Shown here piece after piece: positions 9,101 through 18,322 of a stretch of 64,000 bases of DNA (position 1 is the stretch's first letter; each line of letters begins with the position of its first letter). The stretch is from Microbacterium sp. UFMG61 (GTDB taxonomy: Bacteria; Actinomycetota; Actinomycetes; Actinomycetales; Microbacteriaceae), in the NCBI RefSeq assembly GCF_015354505.1, contig NZ_JACAFP010000009.1, forward strand, positions 1 through 64,000, written 5' to 3'. The position numbers and the translations under genes were made by a program. A model generated the notes under the pieces. That model made no database searches, was not told the origin of the DNA, and saw only the letters and a list, made by a program, of their open reading frames with translations.

Positions 9101-9383
9101 TCACGCCCTGGCGGATCTTCGCGTCGTGCGCGGAGCCCTGCAGCACGGCGAGGTCGCTGTGGGCGTGCATGTCGATGAAGCCGGGCGCGAGGACGAGTCC
9201 GGCGGCGTCGACCTCGACGGCGTCCTCCGGAAGGTGCAGCTCGGTCGTATCGTGCCGGCCGATCACCGCCACGATGCGCTCGCCCTCGATCGCGACGTCG
9301 GCCCGGAAGCGATCTGCCCCGGTGCCGTCCACGACGGTCGCGCCGCGATAGACCCGCACCGGCTTCTCGGTGCTCAGAAGCAT
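6129..9383 (-). CDS. N-acyl-D-amino-acid deacylase fused to GH20 beta-N-acetylhexosaminidase
   Basis: The 1084-residue protein joins two enzymes. Residues 1-545 form a D-aminoacylase-type amidohydrolase: a short beta-sandwich start, DMHAHSD with His73 and His75, HTR (His229), HLTHAT (His256/259), GGSDG with Asp423, and the C-terminal ATADLVLFDP strand. Residues 550-1084 form a GH20 hexosaminidase: a GH20b-like domain to about 660, then the barrel with HLHLTDDQGWR (706-716) and the catalytic pair Asp847-Glu848 in WIGIGGDE. GH20 enzymes remove terminal beta-GlcNAc by substrate-assisted catalysis. There is no signal peptide, so both activities appear cytoplasmic. The position normally filled by the zinc-binding Cys of D-aminoacylases (GNCG) reads GQDG (Asp102). 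It overlaps the upstream PLP-enzyme gene by 10 bp. The single long frame with no internal start region argues for a true fusion. Confidence 0.85.
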   Translation of the reverse strand: MLLSTEKPVRVYRGATVVDGTGADRFRADVAIEGERIVAVIGRHDTTELHLPEDAVEVDAAGLVLAPGFIDMHAHSDLAVLQGSAHDAKIRQGVTTEVLGQDGLGYAPLDEAAASVIPAQIAGWNGMPADAPWRTMDDLLSAIDEATAANTAILVPQGNLRMIVIGHENRSATIDEIAAMSALLATSLDAGAFGMSSGLTYTPGMYADVAELEALCRVVAERGGYWAPHTRSYGGAALDAYREALDIGRRTGCPVHLTHATMNFAPNRGRADELLALIDEALADGVDVTLDTYPYLPGATTLAALLPSRLSESGDLIGTIVALDDAQREQVRIELEVIGCDGFHGEPADWDTIQIAGTGNAALTGLVGRTVAEIATSSRRRAVDVVLDTIVADAGATSILMHIGDEQNVRAIMRHPRHCGGSDGILIGTRPHPRGRGTFPRYLGTYARELGILTLEEAVRHLSGTPAHRLGLDRGDAPRGVIRAGATADLVLFDPSTVEAGATFESPHEPPVGIVDVLVGGVPVVAEGAVTGATPGRALRMPPAPHRSTVPFIESTIDPAAEAFEWTERTPILATAELEAAASRLRGKPEADAATPPIRLRIDPAVGHESFARDRVTEEAFRITVTPHGVDVVGATPVGVFRAATVLRQFRAPDESHRRIPSGIWQGAPAFAWRGVMLDVARHFRPADDVRRLIDLLADHHLSVLHLHLTDDQGWRFAVPGYPRLTEVAARREATQRGHGPQATVESGVHEGYYTDAEIRDLVAYGAERFVTLVPEVELPGHIQAALAAYPELGNTDAGEPITAPWERFGVNPRTLAPTDGALDFGRAAIDALCVLFDSPWIGIGGDEVPVTEWARSEAAQQRMRELGLATPHDVQPWFTARFVEHVRSRGRSALAWDEVLEGEVPEGVSILAWRGPVAMREALDRGIPVIACPDLEVYLDYPQSESAEEPIRVGPPLSLETAYRLEIDERAQGGQANVWTEHLPTRDRVDFALFPRLAAIAERLWDGGAPREFEAFARRMRVHLQRLAAAGVRYRPLSGPLPDQRRPGVPGKPLTRAAREEIVEGLVARLIDRSASVPGIISH

Positions 9384-10594
9384 GTGGCCACCGCTCCGAT
9401 CACTCGGGGGTCGATCGCATCCGGGTCATCGATGACCGGGACGACCCGCCACTTGTCGAACGCGGTGCATGGGTGCGACAGCCCGAGGCGCACGACGTCG
9501 CCCGGACGCACCTCCACGCCGTCCGCCAGCTGCAGGAACGCATGCTGGTCGTTGAGCGCAGTGATCTCGCCGTCTACCGACTGCGGGACAGGGAGGTCGA
9601 GGTCGAAGGGAACGTCACGACGCCCGGCATCGAGGAGCGCGAGTCCCGGTTCGGGCTGCGAGACGACGCGCGACCAGGCGTGCATGGCGGAGCGGAGGGG
9701 CTCCGTTCCGGTGACCGAGCCGAACGGCGACATGCGCGCGTAGAACCCGTCGTCATGGATCTGGAAGGCACCTGACCGCAGCACGACGTCGACTCCGTGG
9801 GCGCTGAGAGGGGCGAGCACCGCGGCTGCGCGGTCGGGGAACGAACTGCCTCCGGCGCTCACCACCGGACGGATGCCGTCAGGGTAGGTGAGTCGCGAGT
9901 GGAGCTCGACGAGAGTGCCCAAGTAGGCGTCGACGGCGGCGATCGACTCGTCGCTGCGGTCGGGACCGAACGGGCCCTCGTACCCGGTGACTCCCGCGAG
10001 ACGGAGACCCGGCGCGGCGGAGATCGCCCGAGCGATCCGCTCGCCTTCCTCCACGGAGCGCGCGCCGGTGCGTCCGCCGACGCCGCCGAGCTCGACGAGC
10101 ACATCGAGCGGACGGGACTGATCGATGTGGGCCGCCGACAGGATGTCGACCGTGGCGACCGAATCGGCCCAGCAGAGCACGCGCAGATCCGACTTCGCCA
10201 CGAGCAGTGCACCGAGCCTCCGCGCCGCGTCGACGTCGGTGAGACCGTTGGCGATCAGGACGGTGGCGACGCCGGCCTCGATCGCGACCTCCGCCTGCCA
10301 CGGTGTGGCCACCGAGATACCCCATGCCCCGGCGTCGAGAAGGCGCTGCCACAGAGCGGGAGACATGGTCGTCTTGCCATGCGGTGCGAGCAGGACACCC
10401 TGTTCGGTCGCCCAGGAGAAGACCGTCGCCTCGTTGTGGGAGAGAGCGGCCTCGTGCACCGTGAGCACGGGCGTGGACATGTCCGACAGGCGCAGCCCCG
10501 CCCCCGCGACCTCGGAGAGACGGAGACCGTCGGCTTTCGCCGAGAACCCCTTCGCCCAGGTGCCGAGGACGGGATCGGGAATTTGTAGAGGCAT
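9374..10594 (-). CDS. PLP enzyme of the D-serine dehydratase / D-threonine aldolase family
   Basis: This 406-residue protein has the alanine-racemase-fold N-terminal barrel with the PLP lysine in APHGKTTM (Lys74), and the C-terminal D-serine-dehydratase-like domain with a metal pair in HPC (His374, Cys376) followed by AFDKWR. Family members act on D-3-hydroxy amino acids: D-serine to pyruvate and ammonia, or D-threonine to glycine and acetaldehyde. The gene heads the leftward amino-sugar/D-amino-acid operon, overlaps the D-aminoacylase fusion, and is divergent from a RidA gene across only 25 bp; RidA detoxifies the 2-aminoacrylate such dehydratases release, which favours a dehydratase role. 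The leaderless -10 TAGCCT fixes the start. Confidence 0.82.
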   Translation of the reverse strand: MPLQIPDPVLGTWAKGFSAKADGLRLSEVAGAGLRLSDMSTPVLTVHEAALSHNEATVFSWATEQGVLLAPHGKTTMSPALWQRLLDAGAWGISVATPWQAEVAIEAGVATVLIANGLTDVDAARRLGALLVAKSDLRVLCWADSVATVDILSAAHIDQSRPLDVLVELGGVGGRTGARSVEEGERIARAISAAPGLRLAGVTGYEGPFGPDRSDESIAAVDAYLGTLVELHSRLTYPDGIRPVVSAGGSSFPDRAAAVLAPLSAHGVDVVLRSGAFQIHDDGFYARMSPFGSVTGTEPLRSAMHAWSRVVSQPEPGLALLDAGRRDVPFDLDLPVPQSVDGEITALNDQHAFLQLADGVEVRPGDVVRLGLSHPCTAFDKWRVVPVIDDPDAIDPRVIGAVATCF

Positions 10595-10600
10595 CTAACA

Positions 10601-10606
10601 AGGCTA
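10601..10606 (-). promoter_or_regulatory. -10 box TAGCCT of the D-amino-acid operon
   Basis: Read on the minus strand, TAGCCT is followed by 6 nt and the ATG of the PLP-enzyme gene (10594), the leaderless spacing. Its -35 region would lie inside the divergent RidA gene. Confidence 0.55.
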
Positions 10607-10607
10607 C

Positions 10608-10613
10608 TAGGCT
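10608..10613 (+). promoter_or_regulatory. -10 box TAGGCT of the RidA gene
   Basis: TAGGCT plus 6 nt leads to the ATG at 10620, the leaderless spacing. It lies 1 bp from the opposing -10 box of the divergent gene. Confidence 0.55.
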
Positions 10614-10619
10614 GTCGGT

Positions 10620-11027
10620 ATGACTGCGAAGACCCGCGTTTCGACCGATGCCGCCCCCGCTCCCGCCCACACGTTCTCGCAGGGCGTGCGCAAGGGCCCG
10701 TTCGTGCAGGTGTCGGGCCAGGGGCCCGTCGACCCGCAGACGAACGAATACCTCTTCCCCGGTGATGTCGCCGCTCAGACGACCCGCACGCTCGAGAACG
10801 TCAAGGCCATCGTCGAGGCATCGGGCGCGTCTTTCGACGACGTCGTGATGCTGCGCGTGTACCTCACCACGCGCGAGGACTTCCCGATCATGAACGAGGC
10901 CTACGGCGCCTTCGTGACCGTTCACACGAGCAGCGGCGTCCTCCCGTCGCGCACCACGGTGTTCACGGGTCTTCCGCGCGAGGAGATGCTCGTAGAGATC
11001 GACGGGATCGCGATCGTCAACGACTGA
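10620..11027 (+). CDS. RidA/YjgF family 2-iminobutanoate/2-iminopropanoate deaminase
   Basis: At 135 residues this matches RidA proteins, which form trimers and hydrolyse reactive enamine/imine intermediates (2-aminoacrylate) released by PLP dehydratases, giving pyruvate and ammonia. The core VSGQGPVDP...GDVAAQTTRTLENVKAIVEASG...DVVMLRVYLT and the C-terminal LPSRTTVFTGLPREEMLVEIDGIAIV pattern are typical; the Arg of LPSRTT corresponds to the substrate-carboxylate-binding Arg of the family, whereas the usual final Glu of the VEI(E) strand appears here as ...VEIDGIA. Divergent pairing with the D-serine-dehydratase-like gene suggests it protects against products of that enzyme. Confidence 0.88.
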   Translation: MTAKTRVSTDAAPAPAHTFSQGVRKGPFVQVSGQGPVDPQTNEYLFPGDVAAQTTRTLENVKAIVEASGASFDDVVMLRVYLTTREDFPIMNEAYGAFVTVHTSSGVLPSRTTVFTGLPREEMLVEIDGIAIVND

Positions 11028-11136
11028 GCGCAGAGCACCCTGCGCGCCCTATATCACGACCTTTACCTCTCCGTTACATCCGATCCCGTACCATTGAGCG
11101 ATATACAGGCCACGTGAGAACCGGGGGGTGAAGTTC

Positions 11137-12654
11137 GTGACCGATCTGATCTCAGCACAGGATGCGAAGACCGAGAAGCTGAATGAGGCGCCAGCCTCGG
11201 GCGACGGTCTCGACTCCGCCATGTCGCAGAGCGACGGCGCCGAGACGCCGACCGATTCCTCCCCTCCGCAGGACGGCGATGCTCCACTCGCGTGGGCCCC
11301 GATCGAGCCCACGCCGAAGAAGAAGCGTCTCGGGCTGTGGATCGGCCTCGGAGTCGGTGTCGTCGCGCTCGGCGCGGGCGCCGCTTCGATGATCCTCATC
11401 GCACCCGGAACGACCGTCGCCGGCATCCCCGTCGGCTGGCTCACCCCCGGTGCCGCCGCCGACGTCATCAACGACCACGTCGAGACCACCGAGATCACGC
11501 TGACCGGAGCCGGAGACGAGGTCGTGCTCACCGGTGCGGAACTCGGCGCGACCATCGACGCCGCAGCCCTCGCCGATCAGGCCTTCGCGGAGCATCCGCT
11601 CTGGAACATCGGATCCTGGTCCGGCGATCCGGTACCGGGTGAGATCGCACTCGACGCCGCCACAGCCGACGCTGTTCTGCGAGACGCCGTGCCGTCGAGC
11701 TTCGAGGAGCCGGTCGACGCCGGAGTCGTCTTCGACGGCGCCGCGGGCGCCTTCACGATCACACCGTCCGCGCCCGGAACAGCCGTCGACGTCGATGCCC
11801 TGACCGCGGCGATCGCCGAAGCGGTCGCCGACGGGGGCACGAGCCTGGAGTTCCCCGGAGGCCCCTCCGAAGCGGCACCCGCCATCTCCGACGACGACGC
11901 GACCGCGCTCGCGGCATCGATGAACGAGATGCTCGGCTCCGTCGGGTTCTACATCGGCGAAGAGCGAACCGTCCCGGTCGACCCGGCTACCGTGTCGACG
12001 TGGCTGACGGTCGTCGACGACGGCGGAGAGCTCCGCATCGCGGCAGACGCGGCGGCCATCCAGTCGACGGTCGACAGCCTCGCAGGGGTCGTGGATCGCG
12101 CTCCCGTCAACGCGACGAACATCGTCAACTCCTCCGGCGAGATCCTGCGCGTCGAGACGGAGGGCGTCACCGGGCGCGCCGTCGGAGACACCTCGAATCT
12201 CGCCGCAGAGGCGGCATCGAACCTCGAGAGCGGAAACGGCGTCTTCCCGATCCAGGTCTCCGAGACGCCCTTCGAGTCCGTGAACCTGCAGCGCCGCATC
12301 GATGTCGACCTCGGCTCGCAGACGGCCACGCTCATCGAGAACGGCAACGTCGTGCGCTCGTGGTCGATATCGTCGGGCAAGGCTGCCACGCCCACCGACG
12401 TCGGCAACTTCACGGTGTACGCGCACCTGCGCTCGCAGAACATGAAGAGCCGCGAGCCGGACGGCTCGATCACCGAGACGCCGAACGTCCCCTGGGTCAC
12501 GTACTTCAACGGTGACGAGGGCTTCCACGGCACCTACTGGCACAACGACTTCGGCAACCCCCGAAGCCACGGATGCATCAACATGCCGATCGACGTCGCC
12601 AAGTTCGTGTACGACTGGTCGCCGATCGGGATGGAAGTCTCGGTCCACAACTGA
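11137..12654 (+). CDS. L,D-transpeptidase with VanW/PG-binding-4 domains
   Basis: The protein (505 residues from the GTG at 11137, which has GGGGGG 8 nt upstream; a GTG at 11128 is the alternative) is a peptidoglycan cross-linking enzyme. A cytoplasmic Lys-rich N-terminus precedes one membrane helix (about 66-89), then a periplasmic-side region with repeated peptidoglycan-binding-type modules, and a C-terminal YkuD domain beginning near [14 protein letters not shown]. The catalytic motif is [10 protein letters not shown]...SHGCINM with His464 and Cys480. YkuD enzymes make 3-3 cross-links or attach proteins to meso-DAP or other diamino acids. It is single-copy here and ends at a strong bidirectional hairpin shared with icd. 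Confidence 0.88.
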   Translation: MTDLISAQDAKTEKLNEAPASGDGLDSAMSQSDGAETPTDSSPPQDGDAPLAWAPIEPTPKKKRLGLWIGLGVGVVALGAGAASMILIAPGTTVAGIPVGWLTPGAAADVINDHVETTEITLTGAGDEVVLTGAELGATIDAAALADQAFAEHPLWNIGSWSGDPVPGEIALDAATADAVLRDAVPSSFEEPVDAGVVFDGAAGAFTITPSAPGTAVDVDALTAAIAEAVADGGTSLEFPGGPSEAAPAISDDDATALAASMNEMLGSVGFYIGEERTVPVDPATVSTWLTVVDDGGELRIAADAAAIQSTVDSLAGVVDRAPVNATNIVNSSGEILRVETEGVTGRAVGDTSNLAAEAASNLESGNGVFPIQVSETPFESVNLQRRIDVDLGSQTATLIENGNVVRSWSISSGKAATPTDVGNFTVYAHLRSQNMKSREPDGSITETPNVPWVTYFNGDEGFHGTYWHNDFGNPRSHGCINMPIDVAKFVYDWSPIGMEVSVHN

Positions 12655-12695
12655 CGCCCGCGGCTCGCCGTCGCGCGGTTTTTCCCGGCATCGGG

Positions 12696-12741
12696 ATACG
12701 AGAAGAGGCCGGATGCTCACGCATCCGGCCTCTTCTCGTAT
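12696..12741. terminator. Bidirectional terminator between L,D-transpeptidase and icd
   Basis: A perfect 21-bp stem (12696-12716 with 12721-12741) with a TCAC loop lies directly between two convergent genes. The stem starts with ATACGAGAAG and ends with CTTCTCGTAT, so A/T-rich bases follow it in both directions. Confidence 0.85.
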
Positions 12742-12743
12742 GA

Positions 12744-14990
<2,247 letters not shown>

Positions 14991-14997
14991 ATTTGTC

Positions 14998-15060
14998 TCG
15001 ATACCAAGATACCTGAGGCGCTCCCGGCGCATGTCCGCCGGGAGGTCGTACCGGTATCGA
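14998..15060 (-). promoter_or_regulatory. Nested inverted repeat in the icd leader/promoter
   Basis: Outer arms TCGATACC (14998-15005) and GGTATCGA (15053-15060) enclose perfect inner arms CTCCCGGCG (15021-15029) and CGCCGGGAG (15036-15044) with a 6-nt loop. It begins 8 bp upstream of the icd start codon. It may be a regulator-binding region or an RNA structure; no known riboswitch is recognised. Confidence 0.4.
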
Positions 15061-15131
15061 CTTCCGGTATTCCTCACGCGGGGACCCCTGACGAAAGTCG
15101 ACGTTTCTCGTCGGGGAGCCAGTCGAGGGGC

Positions 15132-15137
15132 TAGCCT
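15132..15137 (+). promoter_or_regulatory. -10 box TAGCCT of the GNAT gene
   Basis: TAGCCT followed by 6 nt and ATG at 15144 gives the leaderless spacing and decides between this ATG and the upstream GTG at 15138. Confidence 0.5.
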
Positions 15138-15143
15138 GTGACT

Positions 15144-15602
15144 ATGTCCGAACTGCGCATGGTCGAACTCTCCGCTGCGACGATCGTCGCCGTGAACAAC
15201 CTGTCGCTCAAGCCCGGACAGGAGCAGTTCCTCGCTCCGGTGTCCTACGGCATCGCGGCGACCGTCATCAACCCCCTGACCTCGTGGCAGCGCGTCGTCC
15301 TGGACGGCGACCAGGTCGTCGGGTTCGTCAGCGCGAACTTCGATCCCGAGGCACCGGAAGATCACTTCCGCTCCGTCCTGTGGCGGATCAACGTCGATGC
15401 CGACGACCAGGGCAAGGGAGTCGGCCGGTTCGCCGTCGAGCAGCTCATCGAAGAGGCACGCGCGCGTGGCGTCGACCACGTCAACGTCATCTACGAAGCG
15501 GGCGAGGACGGCCCCGAGGCCTTCTTCCTCCGTGTCGGATTCACCCCTGTCGGCGAGACCGAGTACTCCGAGGTCATCGCAGAGATCCGCGTCACGTCCT
15601 AG
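15144..15602 (+). CDS. GNAT-family N-acetyltransferase
   Basis: A 152-residue single-domain GNAT protein. The acetyl-CoA pyrophosphate loop is seen as [19 protein letters not shown] (about residues 89-107), followed by beta-5/alpha-4 features [26 protein letters not shown] typical of the spermine/spermidine N-acetyltransferase-like and antibiotic-acetyltransferase branches. The substrate cannot be deduced. It stands alone, divergent from icd and followed 213 bp later by the LacI regulator. A GTG six bases upstream (15138) has a GAGGGG at good spacing and is an alternative start adding two residues. Confidence 0.8.
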   Translation: MSELRMVELSAATIVAVNNLSLKPGQEQFLAPVSYGIAATVINPLTSWQRVVLDGDQVVGFVSANFDPEAPEDHFRSVLWRINVDADDQGKGVGRFAVEQLIEEARARGVDHVNVIYEAGEDGPEAFFLRVGFTPVGETEYSEVIAEIRVTS

Positions 15603-15722
15603 GCCGGCGGCGGGGTCTCGAATCCCCTCCCCCATCGAGGCCCCGTCGCCCTGTCCGGTCATTTCACGGGAACGCTCCCACAGCCCGGCGCCACCGTTTT
15701 GTTGCGATACACCACAAAAAGC

Positions 15723-15752
15723 TTGCGTCGCACGGGGAACCGTGTCTATCAT
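15723..15752 (+). promoter_or_regulatory. Sigma-70-type promoter of the LacI regulator
   Basis: TTGCGT (15723-15728) and TATCAT (15747-15752) with an 18-bp spacer. The LacI-type operator at 15769-15782 lies just downstream, where a bound repressor would block elongation or open-complex formation. Confidence 0.6.
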
Positions 15753-15768
15753 CGCTTCTGACGCGTTA

Positions 15769-15782
15769 GCGAAACGCTTCGA
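15769..15782. promoter_or_regulatory. LacI-type operator O1
   Basis: GCGAAACGCTTCGA is a near copy (13 of 14) of the core of the palindrome at 16859-16882. The central CG pair with flanking AA/TT is typical of LacI-family operators. It precedes the regulator gene, implying autoregulation. Confidence 0.7.
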
Positions 15783-15815
15783 TGAATTCAGGACACGAGC
15801 GACGACGGAGTCAGC

Positions 15816-16829
15816 ATGGCGACGATCCACGAGGTGGCGAAGGCCGCCGGTGTGTCGATCAGCACCGTGTCCTACGCACTGAGCGGCAAGCGTCCCGTCT
15901 CCGAGAAGACGCGACTCCGCATCGAAGGTGCGGTCCAGGACCTCGGCTACGAACCGGATGCGGGCGCCCGCATGCTCGCGGGCCGCCGCACCCACATCTT
16001 CGCCCTCACCGAACCTCTGCGCGCCGACACGCATGCCCCCACGCACATGGCATTCGTCCTCGCCACCGCGGTCGCCGCACGCCGCCGCGGCTACGACATC
16101 CTGCTCCTCACCGACGAGCAGACCTCCGACGGCATGAACCGCGTGGCCGCGAGCCGCCTGGTCGACGCCATCCTCGTCCTCGACGTGGCCCCCGACGACG
16201 AACGAGCCGCCATCGCCCGCAGCGTGCGCACCCCCACCGTGTTCATCGGCATCCCCGACGACCCCGCGGGCCTGACCTGCGTGGACCTCGACTTCGAGTC
16301 GGCCGGGAGCGTCGCCGTCGACCGGATCGCGGACGCCGGCCACACGAGTGTCACACTGCTCGGCCAGACAGAGATCTCGTACCGCAAGTCGAACTTCCCG
16401 CGACGCCTGCTGCACGGCGTGCGCGAGCGCGCCGCCGCGCGAGGACTCGCTCTCGAGTGGGCGACCACCGGGATCTCGACGACAGACCCTGCTGCGGTTC
16501 GCACGGCGGTCGAGTCGGCCCTGGAGCGCGGCGACCGCGCGTTCATCGTGCACGCGGTGGGCGACGTCCACGACGTGCTGCTGCGTACTCTCGACTCGCA
16601 CGGATTGCGAGTGGGGCGCGACGTCTCGGTCGTCTCCGCCGCGGCATCGTTCGACACGTCCGCGCTCGCGGTCCCCGTCGACACGATTCCCCTGATCCCA
16701 CAACGGTCCTGCGAACTGGCGGTGGAGCTCGCCGAGCAGCACCTCGACCACCCCGGCACCGCACCGCGCATCCATCTCATCCCACCCGAGTACCACTCCG
16801 CCGGATCGGTCATCCCCGCGAGGGAATGA
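15816..16829 (+). CDS. LacI-family transcriptional regulator of the xyloglucan-type sugar cluster
   Basis: The 337-residue protein starts with a classical LacI helix-turn-helix ([35 protein letters not shown], residues 2-36) and hinge helix ([16 protein letters not shown]), followed by a periplasmic-binding-protein-like effector domain. It sits immediately upstream of the ABC transporter/glycosidase operon, and the same operator sequence occurs before its own gene (15769) and before the operon (16859). It should therefore repress both until an imported oligosaccharide or its product binds; isoprimeverose or a related sugar is a reasonable guess from the downstream enzymes. Confidence 0.9.
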   Translation: MATIHEVAKAAGVSISTVSYALSGKRPVSEKTRLRIEGAVQDLGYEPDAGARMLAGRRTHIFALTEPLRADTHAPTHMAFVLATAVAARRRGYDILLLTDEQTSDGMNRVAASRLVDAILVLDVAPDDERAAIARSVRTPTVFIGIPDDPAGLTCVDLDFESAGSVAVDRIADAGHTSVTLLGQTEISYRKSNFPRRLLHGVRERAAARGLALEWATTGISTTDPAAVRTAVESALERGDRAFIVHAVGDVHDVLLRTLDSHGLRVGRDVSVVSAAASFDTSALAVPVDTIPLIPQRSCELAVELAEQHLDHPGTAPRIHLIPPEYHSAGSVIPARE

Positions 16830-16858
16830 CCGCGGACGGAGGTCCGCACACGCATCCG

Positions 16859-16882
16859 CATCGTCGAAACGCTTCGATGATG
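16859..16882. promoter_or_regulatory. LacI-type operator O2 before the sugar transport operon
   Basis: A 24-bp near-perfect palindrome centred on CG: core TCGAAACGCTTCGA with flanking CATCG/TGATG arms (only the AAACG/CGCTT and CGT/GAT positions break symmetry). It sits about 75 bp before the binding-protein start, 30 bp after the regulator gene. Confidence 0.8.
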
Positions 16883-16956
16883 TCGCGTGACAACTGAAGA
16901 ACGAATGACCCACCGATGTGTCCGGCCTCACGGCCAATCAGAAAGGAGTGCCGACG

Positions 16957-18264
16957 ATGGCACGCAACATCCGCAGGACGAAGACGCTGGCGGCTGTGGC
17001 CGCGCTGACGGCGACGGGAATCGCACTGAGCGGCTGCACAGCCGGATCCTCCGACGACGGCGGTGACGGGCAGACGCTCAAGCTCTGGCACTACGAGGGC
17101 GCCGACAGCGCGATGGGCAAGGCATGGGCCGAGGCGATCGCGATCTTCGAAGAGGAGACCGGCGCGAAGGTCGAGTTCGAGGAGAAGTCGTTCGAACAGA
17201 TCCAGAAGACGGCGAGCCAGGTCCTCGACACCGACGCCGCGCCAGACCTCATGGAGTTCAACAAGGGCAACGCGACCGCGGGATTCCTCGCCTCGACCGG
17301 TCTGATCTCGGACATCTCGGATGCCGTCGAGGAGTACGGCTGGGACGACAAGCTCGCGCCCTCGCTGCAGACCACGGCCAAGTACTCGGAAGACGGCGTC
17401 ATGGGCGGCGACACCTGGTTCGGCATTCCGAACTACGGCGAGTTCGTCGGCGTCTACTACAACAAGGACGCCTTCGCGGCTGCGGGCCTCGAGATCCCGA
17501 CCACCTACGACGAGTTCGTCGACGTCCTCGACGCGTTCGTCGCCCAGGGAATCACCCCGCTCGCCGAGGCCGGTGCCGAATACCCGCTCGGGCAGCTCTG
17601 GTATCAGCTCGCGCTGAACGCGGGCGACCGCGGGTTCGTCGACTCGTACCAGCTGTACGACGGCGAGGTCGACTGGCAGGGCCCGGAGGTCACCGCAGCG
17701 TCCGAGACTCTGAAGGAATACGTCGACAAGGGCTACATCGCATCTGACGTCTCCTCGGTGAAGGCAGAGGACGCCGGTGTCTCGTTCATCAACGGCACCT
17801 CGCCGATCTTCGTGTCCGGTTCCTGGTGGTTCGGCCGATTCGTGGCCGAGGCCACGGACTTCGACTGGACGCTGGACGCCTTCCCGGGCGCCGACCTGTC
17901 GCTCGGCTCGTCGGGCAACCTGTGGGTCGTGCCCGAGAACGCCGCGAACAAGGAACTCGCCTACGAGTTCATCGACATCACGATGCGCCCCGAGATCCAG
18001 GCGATCATCGGCAACAACGGCGGCCTGCCGGTCGCTGCCGAGACGGCCGACATCACCGACGAGAAGAGTGCGGCTCTGATCGAGACGTTCAACGGCGTTC
18101 TCGAGGCAGACGGCCTCTCGTTCTACCCGGACTGGCCTGCGCCCGGCTTCTACGACGTGATCGTGCAGGAGCTGCAGGGTCTCATCACCGGCACGCAGGA
18201 CGCCGAGACCACGAACGAGAACCTCGGAGAGCAGTACGACGAGGGCACCGCGGAATTCCGTTGA
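16957..18264 (+). CDS. ABC transporter sugar-binding lipoprotein
   Basis: The 435-residue protein has a lipoprotein signal: basic start (MARNIRRTKT), hydrophobic stretch, and lipobox ALSG-Cys27. The mature part is a family-1 extracellular solute-binding protein (LKLWHYEGADSAMGKAW, then EFNKGNATAGFLASTGLI, GIPNYGEFVGVYYNKDAF), as used for oligosaccharides. The ATG at 16957 is chosen because GAAAGGAG lies 8 nt upstream and the signal peptide starts there; an in-frame GTG/ATG at 16918 would spoil the signal. It delivers substrate to the two permeases encoded next. No ATPase gene is present, so a shared MsiK-like ATPase elsewhere is implied. Confidence 0.92.
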   Translation: MARNIRRTKTLAAVAALTATGIALSGCTAGSSDDGGDGQTLKLWHYEGADSAMGKAWAEAIAIFEEETGAKVEFEEKSFEQIQKTASQVLDTDAAPDLMEFNKGNATAGFLASTGLISDISDAVEEYGWDDKLAPSLQTTAKYSEDGVMGGDTWFGIPNYGEFVGVYYNKDAFAAAGLEIPTTYDEFVDVLDAFVAQGITPLAEAGAEYPLGQLWYQLALNAGDRGFVDSYQLYDGEVDWQGPEVTAASETLKEYVDKGYIASDVSSVKAEDAGVSFINGTSPIFVSGSWWFGRFVAEATDFDWTLDAFPGADLSLGSSGNLWVVPENAANKELAYEFIDITMRPEIQAIIGNNGGLPVAAETADITDEKSAALIETFNGVLEADGLSFYPDWPAPGFYDVIVQELQGLITGTQDAETTNENLGEQYDEGTAEFR

Positions 18265-18322
18265 TCCACTCGCGGGGGCGGCGACCGAACGGCGTCGCCC
18301 CCGCATCCCCCTGGAGATGAAC

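Noticed and set aside
6726..9743. About 1000-codon plus-strand frame across the deacylase-hexosaminidase gene
   Set aside because: Antisense shadow of the fusion enzyme; composition is unlike a protein and no motifs are present.
3880..11030. Phosphotransferase (PTS) or ABC transporter for the amino-sugar island
   Set aside because: No membrane-transport gene is found in this interval on either strand; uptake must be encoded elsewhere.
14991..16937. N-terminal extension of the isocitrate dehydrogenase frame by about 650 codons
   Set aside because: The extension is antisense to the GNAT and LacI genes; monomeric IDH families start at MPSRTEN, and total length then fits the ~80-kDa enzymes.
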